Shown: piece by piece, positions 1-6,838 of the stretch
Position numbering within the stretch: position 1 is the stretch's first letter
Layout: each line of letters begins with the position of its first letter
From: Bacteroidales bacterium UBA2030
Lineage (GTDB): Bacteria > Bacteroidota > Bacteroidia > Bacteroidales > TTA-H9
Assembly (NCBI GenBank): GCA_002332755.1
Contig: DDBO01000175.1
Coordinates: 1-13,426 of the forward strand
Reading direction: 5' to 3'
DNA length: 13,426 bases
The notes under the pieces: generated by a model
Seen by the model: only the letters and a program-made list of their open reading frames with translations
Database searches by the model: none
Told to the model about the DNA's origin: nothing
Translations under genes and position numbers: made by a program

Positions 1-1302
1 TGCCGTGGTAAACGATGCATTCCCAGGTTAAAATCGAAAATTAAGGAATATGGTATTCAGGTAGTTGGTGAGGCAACCCCGCGAGGCCCGTTGTCGAATC
101 AGCTTTCGTTGGGTGAGTTGTATCCCAGGCCTGTTCACGAACATATCATTGTGAGAAAGACTATTCGTCGGGAACAGGTAGAATGTCTTATAGCCGGCGG
201 TGGTATTGGTGGAAGTGCCCTGTTCCGTTATCTGGCCGAAGAAGGCAAGAAACCGGTCTTAATTAATTTTGGTCGTGGAGCCTCATGGCGCAATATTGCA
301 GGAGGCAGGCCCAACTTTAGCCTTCCTGAACTGTCGGACATAGCGGTCCATAACCTTGAGATATTTAAAGAGCTACAGAAAATCCGAAACATTGATTTCA
401 GGCCAATTAATTATGTCACTTTTGCCCACGATGAAGACATGTTAAGGGCTTTGGAGGCTTCTATGGCCTGGAGTAAGGCTGAAATGATTGAACCCAAGGA
501 TTTTGTTAAAAAAATATCTCCTTATTTCAATACTAATCTCAAGACTTATATCGCTGCCCTCATAACCCATGATTGTTGGCAAGCAACTCCGGGCAAAACC
601 ATTGATCTTATCCGTCAACTGGGTATGCGCAATGGAGGGCAAATTCTCGAAGATTGCAAATTGATAGATGTTAAAAAAGAGGGAAGCTCTTATTACGTTT
701 TAGTGCAAGATCATGATAAGACCTATATTGAATTTGAAACACAGGTCTTTATTAATGCCTTAGGGCCGGAAGGGGCTCGGGTTGCCAAAATGTTGGGAAT
801 AGAAACAGGGCAGTATCCGGTGAAGCATCAGGCTTTTATTACGCGCCGTCTGCCGATGTTGGGAATAGATGGTATTCCTTTACCCATGCTCATTGATCGC
901 AGAAAGTACAAAGGCTTTGTTGCTGTATATGGTCAGCAGCTTGCCGAAACCGGACAAGTAATCGGGTGTGCATCGCCTGCCGTAGATCCTGCGGAGGCCG
1001 ACAAAAATCTGAAAATCAACAGCAAGGACTTTTTGGAAATTGTCTCAGAAGTGTTTGTTGATTGGTTGCCTGAGCTTTCTTCAGTAGGATTCCAGGCAGT
1101 GTGGGCAGGTTATTATTTTGAGCCACGAATGATCATTGACCCCGAGTTGGGTCTGTTTACCGGACTGCGCGGACAAGGTTTCATGTTGGGTCAATATCTG
1201 GCCAGGCTGTATGTTGATAAACTTCTCGGAAAACCAGTTCCTGAATACTTCCATCGTCTCAGTTTGAGTGGAGATGGGTTGCCCGAAAAAGCATTTAAAT
1301 AA
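1..1302 (+). CDS. FAD-dependent oxidoreductase (DAO family) with N-terminal BFD-like [2Fe-2S] tail, 5' partial
   Basis: The frame is open from base 1, so the gene is cut by the window edge; TTG at 91 is not needed as a start. Visible residues 1-6 read CRGKRC, followed about 30 residues on by a LGELYP stretch. This matches the second half (C-x4-C, then a link with LGEL) of the BFD-like [2Fe-2S] domain of amino-acid dehydrogenase and HcnA-type proteins. A dinucleotide-binding GGGIGG lies at visible residues 66-71. The C-terminus (LFTGLRGQGFMLGQYLA) is typical of the DAO fold, which oxidises amines or amino acids with FAD. Oddity: strand beta-2 ends in VLIN, where an acidic residue normally binds the adenosine ribose. 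The substrate cannot be told; a redox partner may lie upstream. The family call is firm, the Fe-S domain fairly firm. Confidence 0.8.
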   Translation, partial: CRGKRCIPRLKSKIKEYGIQVVGEATPRGPLSNQLSLGELYPRPVHEHIIVRKTIRREQVECLIAGGGIGGSALFRYLAEEGKKPVLINFGRGASWRNIAGGRPNFSLPELSDIAVHNLEIFKELQKIRNIDFRPINYVTFAHDEDMLRALEASMAWSKAEMIEPKDFVKKISPYFNTNLKTYIAALITHDCWQATPGKTIDLIRQLGMRNGGQILEDCKLIDVKKEGSSYYVLVQDHDKTYIEFETQVFINALGPEGARVAKMLGIETGQYPVKHQAFITRRLPMLGIDGIPLPMLIDRRKYKGFVAVYGQQLAETGQVIGCASPAVDPAEADKNLKINSKDFLEIVSEVFVDWLPELSSVGFQAVWAGYYFEPRMIIDPELGLFTGLRGQGFMLGQYLARLYVDKLLGKPVPEYFHRLSLSGDGLPEKAFK

Positions 1303-1311
1303 TCGAGTAAT

Positions 1312-1350
1312 GAAAAGGCCTGTTGGATTTGGCAGGCCTTTTCGCTTATT
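1312..1350 (+). terminator. Rho-independent terminator after the oxidoreductase
   Basis: There is a perfect 11-bp inverted repeat, GAAAAGGCCTG (1312-1322) and CAGGCCTTTTC (1333-1343), with a 10-base loop and a T-rich tail (TTTTC then GCTTATTT). It starts 10 bases after the oxidoreductase stop and ends before the promoter of the next gene, so the two genes are separate transcription units. Confidence 0.85.
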
Positions 1351-1363
1351 TCTATTATTCAAG

Positions 1364-1397
1364 ATTGTGTCGTTCACAGGATTATTTTGTATTTTTG
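1364..1397 (+). promoter_or_regulatory. Bacteroidota-type promoter for the DUF177-rpmF unit
   Basis: TATTTTTG at 1390-1397 is an exact TAnnTTTG -7 element. A TTGTG at 1365-1369, 20 bases upstream, is a fair match to the -33 element. Transcription would begin near 1402-1405. That places the TTG at 1387 before the transcript and argues for a start codon further downstream. Confidence 0.55.
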
Positions 1398-1422
1398 CCG
1401 CCCGAATTTTAGAAACATTGTT

Positions 1423-1950
1423 TTGCATCCGCTAAAACCATATCACATTTCATTCAAAGGGCTTTCGATGGGTCATCATAGTTATGACTTTGAGATAGAC
1501 CATGAGTTTTTTGAGTGTTTTGAAGCGTCGGAGCTTCATGAAGGGAAGGTGCATGTGCATCTTGACTTTGAGAAACAAGAGCGGCTTCTGGTGCTCGATT
1601 TTGGTTTCGATGGCGAAGTAGAAGTGGTTTGCGATAGGTGCGCCTATGAATACTTACAGCCTATTAGCGGAAAACAAACAGTGTATGTGAAATTTGGAGA
1701 GGAAGCAGAGGAAGAAGGCCCCGACGATGTGGTTTTTATTCCGGCTGACGCCAGTGAGGTGGATGTCTCACAAATAATCTACGATTACATCAATATTTTA
1801 TTGCCTCTTCATCGTGTTCACCCCGACGATGCAGAAGGAAATCCCGGATGCAATTCAGAAATGTTGCATTTACTTGATGAGTTGAAGCCTCCTGCTGAAA
1901 TCGATCCTCGTTGGAATGCACTAAAAGGACTTTTAGATAATGATAATTAA
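1423..1950 (+). CDS. DUF177 (YceD-like) protein
   Basis: This 175-residue acidic protein belongs to the DUF177/YceD family, which is nearly always encoded just before rpmF and has been linked in bacteria and chloroplasts to 23S rRNA or 50S maturation. The sequence shows the family N-terminal pattern (LKPYHISFKGLSMGHH at 4-19), CDRC with C70 and C73 in the middle, the segment IIYDYINILLPLHRVH (118-133) and a later cysteine, C143. The frame is open upstream to TTG 1387, but that codon lies before the predicted transcription start. TTG at 1423 keeps the conserved N-terminus; ATG at 1468 would remove it. It is 23 bases ahead of rpmF and should be co-transcribed with it. The family is clear; the start is the main uncertainty. 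Confidence 0.85.
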   Translation: MHPLKPYHISFKGLSMGHHSYDFEIDHEFFECFEASELHEGKVHVHLDFEKQERLLVLDFGFDGEVEVVCDRCAYEYLQPISGKQTVYVKFGEEAEEEGPDDVVFIPADASEVDVSQIIYDYINILLPLHRVHPDDAEGNPGCNSEMLHLLDELKPPAEIDPRWNALKGLLDNDN

Positions 1951-1973
1951 TTAACCCCTAAAAATTAAAGACA

Positions 1974-2159
1974 ATGCCCAATCCAAAAAGAAGATGGTCG
2001 AAGACCAGAACCCGCAAAAGAAGGACTCATTATAAGGCAGAGATTCCGACAGCCATGGCATGTCCAAACTGTGGAACCCCGGTTCTTTACCATAGGGTTT
2101 GCCCTGCATGCGGTTTCTATAAAGGCCGCCAGGTGATGGAAGTGGCCGAGGCCAAATAA
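1974..2159 (+). CDS. rpmF: 50S ribosomal protein L32
   Basis: This is a 61-residue, strongly basic protein of normal L32 length, a component of the large ribosomal subunit. It begins MPNPKRRWSKTRTRKRR, the standard L32 opening, and has the zinc-ribbon pairs CPNC (C30, C33) and CPAC (C43, C46). It is therefore the zinc-binding (C+) form. The DUF177-rpmF order is conserved across many bacteria. The usual plsX of other phyla is not present between rpmF and fabH here. No Shine-Dalgarno is obvious; the region before the ATG is A-rich, as is common in Bacteroidota. Confidence 0.97.
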   Translation: MPNPKRRWSKTRTRKRRTHYKAEIPTAMACPNCGTPVLYHRVCPACGFYKGRQVMEVAEAK

Positions 2160-2171
2160 ATCTCAGCTAAA

Positions 2172-2200
2172 ATATTCAGGCATTGAAAAGCCTGATATAT
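2172..2200 (+). promoter_or_regulatory. Small hairpin in the rpmF 3' region
   Basis: TCAGGC (2176-2181) pairs with GCCTGA (2190-2195), and an ATAT on each side can extend the stem with a one-base bulge. GCCTGATA recurs at 2218-2225, so the left arm has two possible partners, the second just before the strong terminator. It could be an mRNA 3' structure or part of an attenuation arrangement; no T-tract follows, so it is not itself a terminator. Confidence 0.3.
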
Positions 2201-2227
2201 AACGGCACAAGGCAAGAGCCTGATAAA

Positions 2228-2268
2228 TTCTTCACCTGAGGTTTTCTTCAGGTGAAGAACTCTTTTTG
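2228..2268 (+). terminator. Strong terminator between rpmF and fabH
   Basis: A perfect 12-bp stem, TTCTTCACCTGA (2228-2239) with TCAGGTGAAGAA (2248-2259), has an 8-base loop and is followed by CTCTTTTTG. This is a canonical intrinsic terminator or attenuator. Its right arm contains the GTG at 2252 that opens the fabH reading frame, so that GTG is unlikely to be used as a start. TCTTTTTG at 2261-2268 is one base off the TAnnTTTG element and might drive fabH, but no good -33 partner is seen. Confidence 0.85.
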
Positions 2269-2293
2269 TTTAAATCCAAGAAATGAGAAAACC

Positions 2294-3295
2294 ATGGAAA
2301 AAATTCGTGCAGCCATAACGGGTATTGCCGCATTTCTACCCGATTATATTTTAACCAATGAAGAAATCAGTCGGATGGTGGATACCTCCGATGAATGGAT
2401 TATGACCCGTGTGGGAATAAAAACCCGTCGCATCCTGCGTGAGCCTGGAAAAGGCACCAGCGATATGGGGGCACCCGCCGTCGAAGAATTGCTTCGAAAA
2501 ACCAATACTCATCCCGATGAGGTCGATTTGATTATCTGTTCCACGGTTACTCCCGACCATCCCTTTCCTGCTACAGCAAACATTATTGCCGACAAGGTGG
2601 GTATAAAGAAAGCCTTTGGTTTTGACCTGAATGCAGCCTGCTCGAGTTTTCTCTACGGACTTTCGGTAGCTTCAAAGTTTGTAGAATCGGGAAGGTATAA
2701 AAAGGTTGTGCTTGTAGGAGCAGATAAAATGTCGTCTATAACCGATTATACCGATCGCACCACCTGCCCCTTATTTGGCGATGCTGCAGGGGCTGTCATG
2801 CTTGAGCCAACTACCGACCCTAATGCCGGTGTCATTGATGAAATTTTACACAGTGATGGTTATGGCCGGGTTCACCTCCATCAAAAGGCCGGAGGCTCCG
2901 TTAAGCCAGCCTCGCATCAAACGGTGGAGGCCAGGGAACATTTTATCTACCAGGAAGGACAGGCCGTTTTTAAAGCAGCAGTTGCTGCAATGGCCGATGT
3001 GGCTGTAGAAATGATGCATCGCCATCAACTCACACCCGAAACCCTGGCCTGGCTTGTTCCTCATCAGGCCAATAATCGTATTATCGAAGCCGTTGCTCGC
3101 CGTATGGAGCTGCCCAGAGAAAAGGTGATGATTAACATCGAAAAATACGGAAACACTACCTCGGCTACCTTACCTCTGTGTTTGTGGGAATGGGAACCGA
3201 AGCTAAAAAAAGGCGATAACATCATTCTGGCTACTTTCGGCGCTGGTTTTACCTGGGGCTCTTTATACCTGAAATGGGCATATGATCCTAAATAA
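2294..3295 (+). CDS. fabH: 3-oxoacyl-[acyl-carrier-protein] synthase III
   Basis: This condensing enzyme (KAS III) starts fatty acid synthesis by joining an acyl-CoA primer to malonyl-ACP. From ATG 2294 it is 333 residues, a normal length. The catalytic triad is visible: C116 in [11 protein letters not shown]257 in [10 protein letters not shown] and N287 in [21 protein letters not shown] (162-171) is also family-typical. The frame can be extended to GTG 2252, but those 14 residues come from terminator sequence and lack the MxKI-type start of KAS III, so ATG 2294 is preferred. Which primer it uses (acetyl-CoA or branched acyl-CoA) cannot be read from the sequence. It follows rpmF, with a terminator between. 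Confidence 0.95.
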   Translation: MEKIRAAITGIAAFLPDYILTNEEISRMVDTSDEWIMTRVGIKTRRILREPGKGTSDMGAPAVEELLRKTNTHPDEVDLIICSTVTPDHPFPATANIIADKVGIKKAFGFDLNAACSSFLYGLSVASKFVESGRYKKVVLVGADKMSSITDYTDRTTCPLFGDAAGAVMLEPTTDPNAGVIDEILHSDGYGRVHLHQKAGGSVKPASHQTVEAREHFIYQEGQAVFKAAVAAMADVAVEMMHRHQLTPETLAWLVPHQANNRIIEAVARRMELPREKVMINIEKYGNTTSATLPLCLWEWEPKLKKGDNIILATFGAGFTWGSLYLKWAYDPK

Positions 3296-3332
3296 AGACC
3301 GTTAGATAAAGAATAAATTCTTGGTTTTGAAT

Positions 3333-3366
3333 GGGGAGTGCGGACTCGATTTTTGCCTCCCCTTTT
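3333..3366 (+). terminator. Probable terminator after fabH
   Basis: GGGGAG (3333-3338) pairs with CTCCCC (3357-3362) across an 18-base loop and is followed directly by TTTT. The stem is short but GC-rich and sits 37 bases after the fabH stop. Confidence 0.55.
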
Positions 3367-3442
3367 ATGTTTTTAATTTGCATGTTTGCCGTAATCTTCC
3401 TGTCAGACGAATTGTTGATGTAAGAAAAGGGAATAAATTTTG

Positions 3443-3450
3443 TAACTTTG
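3443..3450 (+). promoter_or_regulatory. -7 element of the M48 lipoprotein gene
   Basis: TAACTTTG exactly matches the Bacteroidota -7 consensus TAnnTTTG. It lies 16 bases before the ATG at 3467, giving a leader of about 10 bases. No clear TTTG is found at the usual 19-20 base distance upstream. Confidence 0.55.
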
Positions 3451-3466
3451 ATAAAACGAACCGTAT

Positions 3467-4267
3467 ATGAAAAGATTATTTTTCTCTATATTCTTGATGA
3501 CCGGGCTGCTTGCCTGGACAGGTTGTTCAAAAGATGACCCATCCATCAATATTTTTTCTTTAGACGATGACATCGCTCTGGGGCAGCAGGTTAATCAGGA
3601 AATCGCAAGTAATCCGCAGGAATACCCTATTCTTGATCCGGTGAAATATGCCACCGCCTACGAACATCTCAACCGCATCCGAAATACCATTCTTGCTTCC
3701 GGTAAAGTCAAATATGCCAATACATTTCAGTGGAATATTAAAATTATTCAGCGGGATGATGTGGTTAATGCTTTTTGTTTGCCTGGGGGAGATATGTATT
3801 TCTACACCGGCCTGATAAAACTGCTTGATAATGAAGCGCAATTAGCCGGGGTCATGGGTCACGAAATGGCTCATGCCGATAGGCGTCATAGTACCGATAT
3901 GTTGACCCGTGTTTATGGGTTCCAAATATTGGCTGGTTTGATATTAGGGAATAATCCCAGCCTGGCCGAACAAATTGCAGCGGAACTTGCCCTTGGGCTG
4001 GGTAGCCTGGCCTACAGCCGGACGAATGAATATGAGGCTGATGAATATGCGGTTAAATATCTTTATGCCACTGAATATGATGCCGCAAGTCTGGGGGACT
4101 TTTTCACAAAACTGGAAGGGCAACAACAGCCTCCCGCCTTTTTGAGTACACATCCTTCACCTGAAGACCGGCTGCAAAAAATCAACGAGCATTTTCAGGC
4201 TTTAGGGGGTGTTCATGGACAGACCTTCCCTGAGCGCTATGCGCAGTTGAAAGCCAGCTTGCCCTGA
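3467..4267 (+). CDS. M48 family metallopeptidase lipoprotein
   Basis: This is a 266-residue zinc peptidase of the BepA/LoiP/Oma1-like M48 group, which degrades misfolded or damaged envelope proteins. It opens with a lipoprotein signal peptide (residues 1-19) ending TGC, so C20 would be lipidated. The zinc motif HEMAH is at 132-136, preceded by GVMG. The third-ligand motif ExxxD is at E188-D192 (NEYEAD), and the family STHPSPEDR is at 227-235. No TPR or LysM domain follows, so this is the minimal single-domain form. S-K-D-D directly after C20 resembles the lipoprotein export signal that sends Bacteroidota lipoproteins to the cell surface. The gene has its own promoter and converges on the PHP gene with only 4 bases between stops. 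The target is unknown. Confidence 0.9.
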   Translation: MKRLFFSIFLMTGLLAWTGCSKDDPSINIFSLDDDIALGQQVNQEIASNPQEYPILDPVKYATAYEHLNRIRNTILASGKVKYANTFQWNIKIIQRDDVVNAFCLPGGDMYFYTGLIKLLDNEAQLAGVMGHEMAHADRRHSTDMLTRVYGFQILAGLILGNNPSLAEQIAAELALGLGSLAYSRTNEYEADEYAVKYLYATEYDAASLGDFFTKLEGQQQPPAFLSTHPSPEDRLQKINEHFQALGGVHGQTFPERYAQLKASLP

Positions 4268-4271
4268 GGGG

Positions 4272-5096
4272 CTATTGATAGCATTCCAGGCCTTTGATAA
4301 AGATTTTCCGGAAACCTTCACGTTGAAGAAGGTTGAGGGTTTCTTCATATAGAAGAGAAAGCTCTCCGGGTTGATGCGCATCCGGGGAAATCGTTACGGG
4401 AATTTCCTTTTCTTTGATGGCGGGTAGCCAGGCAGCGTCGGGATACAGCTGTTTGCTTCTCCCTTTATAAATGCCTCGCGTATTTATCTCTACAATACAA
4501 CTTGCTTGCTTAATAATTTCCAAGGTTTCAAAAACCAGATGCTGATACCACTCTTCTTCTTTGGAAAAGTAACGGCCTGCATTGTGCATACAGATTTTAT
4601 CGAGGTGCCCTACGATGTCTGGCTTTTCATCATATATCATTTGCTGAATTTGGCGATAATAAAGGGTTACTCCACGGCGGATATCTCCATTCATAATTCT
4701 TTCCAAACCCTTGTCGTAGGTTTCGCGATAAGCTCCATCAATAAACCAGAGCCTTCCATTGTCAGGGTTTTGTACCAGATGCACACTCCCAATGGTATAA
4801 TCGAGTCTGTAAGTTTCCCTGAAATGATGGAATGAAGGCATGATACCCGGAATTCCATCAATTTCTAACCCCAGGAAAATCTGAATATGGTCTTTGTATT
4901 TTTCCTTTAAGAGGAGAATTGTATCGCAATACTCCTGAATTCTGCTCTCTGGAATGGCAAATTTGTTTTCGAAGGGCACCGGGGCATGACCTGAAAAACC
5001 CAGGGAATGAAACCCCAACCTCAGGGCTTCTTTGACATAGTCCTCGGGGTGCGAGCTTCCATCGCAAAAATGTGTATGGGTATGATAGCAATACAT
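4272..5096 (-). CDS. PHP-domain phosphatase, probable histidinol-phosphatase (HisK type)
   Basis: From the ATG at 5096 the product is 274 residues, the usual length of PHP-type histidinol-phosphatases, which remove phosphate from L-histidinol phosphate using a three-metal site. The PHP metal-binding motifs appear in order: HTH at 5-7 with D12, H37 in GFSGHAP, E78 in LGLEIDG, H106 in GSVH, H164 in VGHLDK, and D239/H241 in SPDAH. The frame extends upstream to 5159, but this would overlap ispG by 53 bases and add 21 residues before the conserved MYCYHTHTHF start, so 5096 is preferred. It lies 10 bases after ispG and is probably co-transcribed with it. No other his gene is in view, so another phosphoester substrate is possible. 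Confidence 0.75.
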   Translation of the reverse strand: MYCYHTHTHFCDGSSHPEDYVKEALRLGFHSLGFSGHAPVPFENKFAIPESRIQEYCDTILLLKEKYKDHIQIFLGLEIDGIPGIMPSFHHFRETYRLDYTIGSVHLVQNPDNGRLWFIDGAYRETYDKGLERIMNGDIRRGVTLYYRQIQQMIYDEKPDIVGHLDKICMHNAGRYFSKEEEWYQHLVFETLEIIKQASCIVEINTRGIYKGRSKQLYPDAAWLPAIKEKEIPVTISPDAHQPGELSLLYEETLNLLQREGFRKIFIKGLECYQ

Positions 5097-5106
5097 GTTT
5101 TCTGAT

Positions 5107-6792
5107 TTAAGGTTCAAACCATTGACCGTTGTCTTTGATAAGGCGAATAAGTTCCTCAACGGCTTCTTCTTCGGGTACCTCTCTTTTTACGGGAGTTTGG
5201 CCTTTGTAAAGGGTTACTCTTCCTTTTCCTGCACCCACATAGCCATAATCTGCCCCGGCCATCTCTCCCGGGCCATTAACTATGCATCCCATCACTCCAA
5301 TGGTAAGGCCTGTGAGGTGGGAAGTTCTTTCCTTAATTTTTCGAAGAGTATCTTGAATATTAAATAAGGTACGCCCACAAGAGGGGCAAGCCACATATTC
5401 TGCTTTTGTAATTCGGGACTTTGAGGATTGCAAAATCCCAAAAGCTGTTTTTACAGTGGTTTCTCCCGAAAGAAAGGGATTATAGAGCCATAGAGCATTC
5501 CCAAAGCCTTCCTGAAAAACGGGAGCTATGCCGGCTGCTGCTTCAGTTATAAATTTTTCGGCATTTGCCTCTTGGCTTTCTTTTTTGATAATTATAGGTA
5601 ATGGAAATTTTTCCTCTGCCAGGTGAAGTAATGTATTTCGTAAGGCCATCAGTTCCATGGGATGGTCTGAAATTACAACAAGGGGAAGGTCTGTTGGTAA
5701 TTTGTCCGGCAAATCTTTCCGGAAAGTGGAGGTATGAATCGTGTTGACCGGAAATGGGAGGGCGTTGGTTGCAATAATATCGGCCGGAGCTTCTGGTCCA
5801 ATTACCAAAGGAGCAAAGCTTCCTCCCATATTATTACTGAACGAGGCTAATTGCCGGAAGGGAATATCAGTGGAAAAACTTCCTCTGAAAGGCTCAAAAA
5901 TATGCGCTCTTTTAAATTTTTCCGGAAGGGCGGCAAGAATACGGGCTATGGGAAGCTCGGCTTCTGGTTCCTCCGTTAAGGAAACCCTAATCGTGTCGCC
6001 GATACCTTCGGCAAGAAGTGCGCCTATTCCTGCTGCCGATTTTATTCTTCCGTCTTCACCTTCACCAGCCTCGGTAACCCCAAGATGTATGGGATAAACG
6101 ACACCTCGTTCCATCATTTTTTCAACCAAAAGCCTGTTGGCAGCAATCATCACAAAAGGATTGCTTGCTTTCATGCTTATTACCAATTGGTCAAAGTCGA
6201 GGCTTTCGCAAATATCAATAAATTCCAGGGCTGCCTGTACCATTCCGGCCGGGGTATCTCCGTATCGGCTCATAATTCGTTCCGAAAGCGAACCGTGGTT
6301 GCTGCCAATGCGAAGAGCTGTTCCATGCTCCCGGCAAATGCGTATAAGCGGGGCAATACGTTCTCTCGTTCTTTCAAGCTCTTCTTTGTATTCAGCCTCA
6401 GTATAATGGGTCTTCCCCTTTTTCCGGTCGGTATAATTTCCCGGGTTTATCCTTACCTTTTCGACAATACAGGCCGCAATTTCAGCAGCTTCGGGGCTGA
6501 AATGAATGTCTGCAATTAAAGGTCGGGTATAACCTTTCTTATATAATTCTTCCTTGATAACCGCTAAATGCCTGGCTTCGCGCGGGCCTTGTGCAGTTAT
6601 TCTCACATAATCGCAACCCGCATCGAATAGCCTCATACATTGCTCAACCGTGGCTCGGGTATCAAGTGTGGGGGTATTGGTCATGCTTTGCAATCGGATG
6701 GGGTTAATCCCCCCAACGGGCAGATTACCAATAGCTACTTCTTTGGTTTGAAGTCGTTTATAATGCGAATAAACAGGCAGGGAATGGTTCAT
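5107..6792 (-). CDS. ispG: 4-hydroxy-3-methylbut-2-enyl-diphosphate synthase (long form)
   Basis: IspG (GcpE) reduces methylerythritol cyclodiphosphate to HMBPP in the MEP isoprenoid pathway using a [4Fe-4S] cluster. The 561-residue product has an N-terminal TIM barrel (about 1-280; VGGINPIRLQSMTNTPT at 26-42, RINPGNY at 114-120). An insertion domain occupies about 290-455. The C-terminal Fe-S domain has C469 and C472 (CPSCGRT), C503 (MGCIVNGPGE) and E510 as cluster ligands. E. coli-type enzymes are about 370 residues; the three-domain long form is typical of Bacteroidota, Chlorobi and plants, so the length is expected. All key residues are present. It starts at ATG 6792, 46 bases after the TPR gene, with a possible own -7 element. 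Confidence 0.96.
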   Translation of the reverse strand: MNHSLPVYSHYKRLQTKEVAIGNLPVGGINPIRLQSMTNTPTLDTRATVEQCMRLFDAGCDYVRITAQGPREARHLAVIKEELYKKGYTRPLIADIHFSPEAAEIAACIVEKVRINPGNYTDRKKGKTHYTEAEYKEELERTRERIAPLIRICREHGTALRIGSNHGSLSERIMSRYGDTPAGMVQAALEFIDICESLDFDQLVISMKASNPFVMIAANRLLVEKMMERGVVYPIHLGVTEAGEGEDGRIKSAAGIGALLAEGIGDTIRVSLTEEPEAELPIARILAALPEKFKRAHIFEPFRGSFSTDIPFRQLASFSNNMGGSFAPLVIGPEAPADIIATNALPFPVNTIHTSTFRKDLPDKLPTDLPLVVISDHPMELMALRNTLLHLAEEKFPLPIIIKKESQEANAEKFITEAAAGIAPVFQEGFGNALWLYNPFLSGETTVKTAFGILQSSKSRITKAEYVACPSCGRTLFNIQDTLRKIKERTSHLTGLTIGVMGCIVNGPGEMAGADYGYVGAGKGRVTLYKGQTPVKREVPEEEAVEELIRLIKDNGQWFEP

Positions 6793-6809
6793 GTATGCGA
6801 ATTACCCTG

Positions 6810-6817
6810 CAAAATTA
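6810..6817 (-). promoter_or_regulatory. Possible -7 element upstream of ispG
   Basis: Read on the minus strand, 6817-6810 is TAATTTTG, an exact TAnnTTTG match 17 bases before the ispG ATG. No TTTG is found 19-20 bases further upstream, so this may be a weak internal promoter or a chance match in AT-rich sequence. Confidence 0.4.
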
Positions 6818-6838
6818 TTTACTTTTTCGCGGCTGGCC

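Noticed and set aside
790..869. Direct repeat ATGTTGGGAATAGA at 790-803 and 856-869
   Set aside because: Both copies are in frame and encode MLGIE and MLGID within the oxidoreductase; two copies only, with no sign of a mobile or regulatory role.
1081..1428. Minus-strand open frame across the oxidoreductase end and terminator
   Set aside because: It is antisense to a clear gene, passes through a strong terminator stem and shows no protein-family features.
2252..2293. Upstream GTG start extending fabH by 14 residues
   Set aside because: The codon lies in the right arm of the terminator stem and the added residues do not resemble a KAS III N-terminus; ATG 2294 gives the normal length and start.
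4261..4272. GCCC-TGAG-GGGC hairpin between the convergent M48 and PHP genes as a shared terminator
   Set aside because: The stem is only 4 bp, has no T-tract in either direction and is formed mostly by the two stop regions.
5097..5159. Longer start for the PHP gene, overlapping ispG by 53 bases
   Set aside because: The added 21 residues precede the conserved metal-binding opening and are explained by being the ispG 3' end in another frame.
5741..6519. Plus-strand open frames inside ispG
   Set aside because: They are shadows of a well-conserved coding sequence on the other strand, with no recognisable domain or start context.
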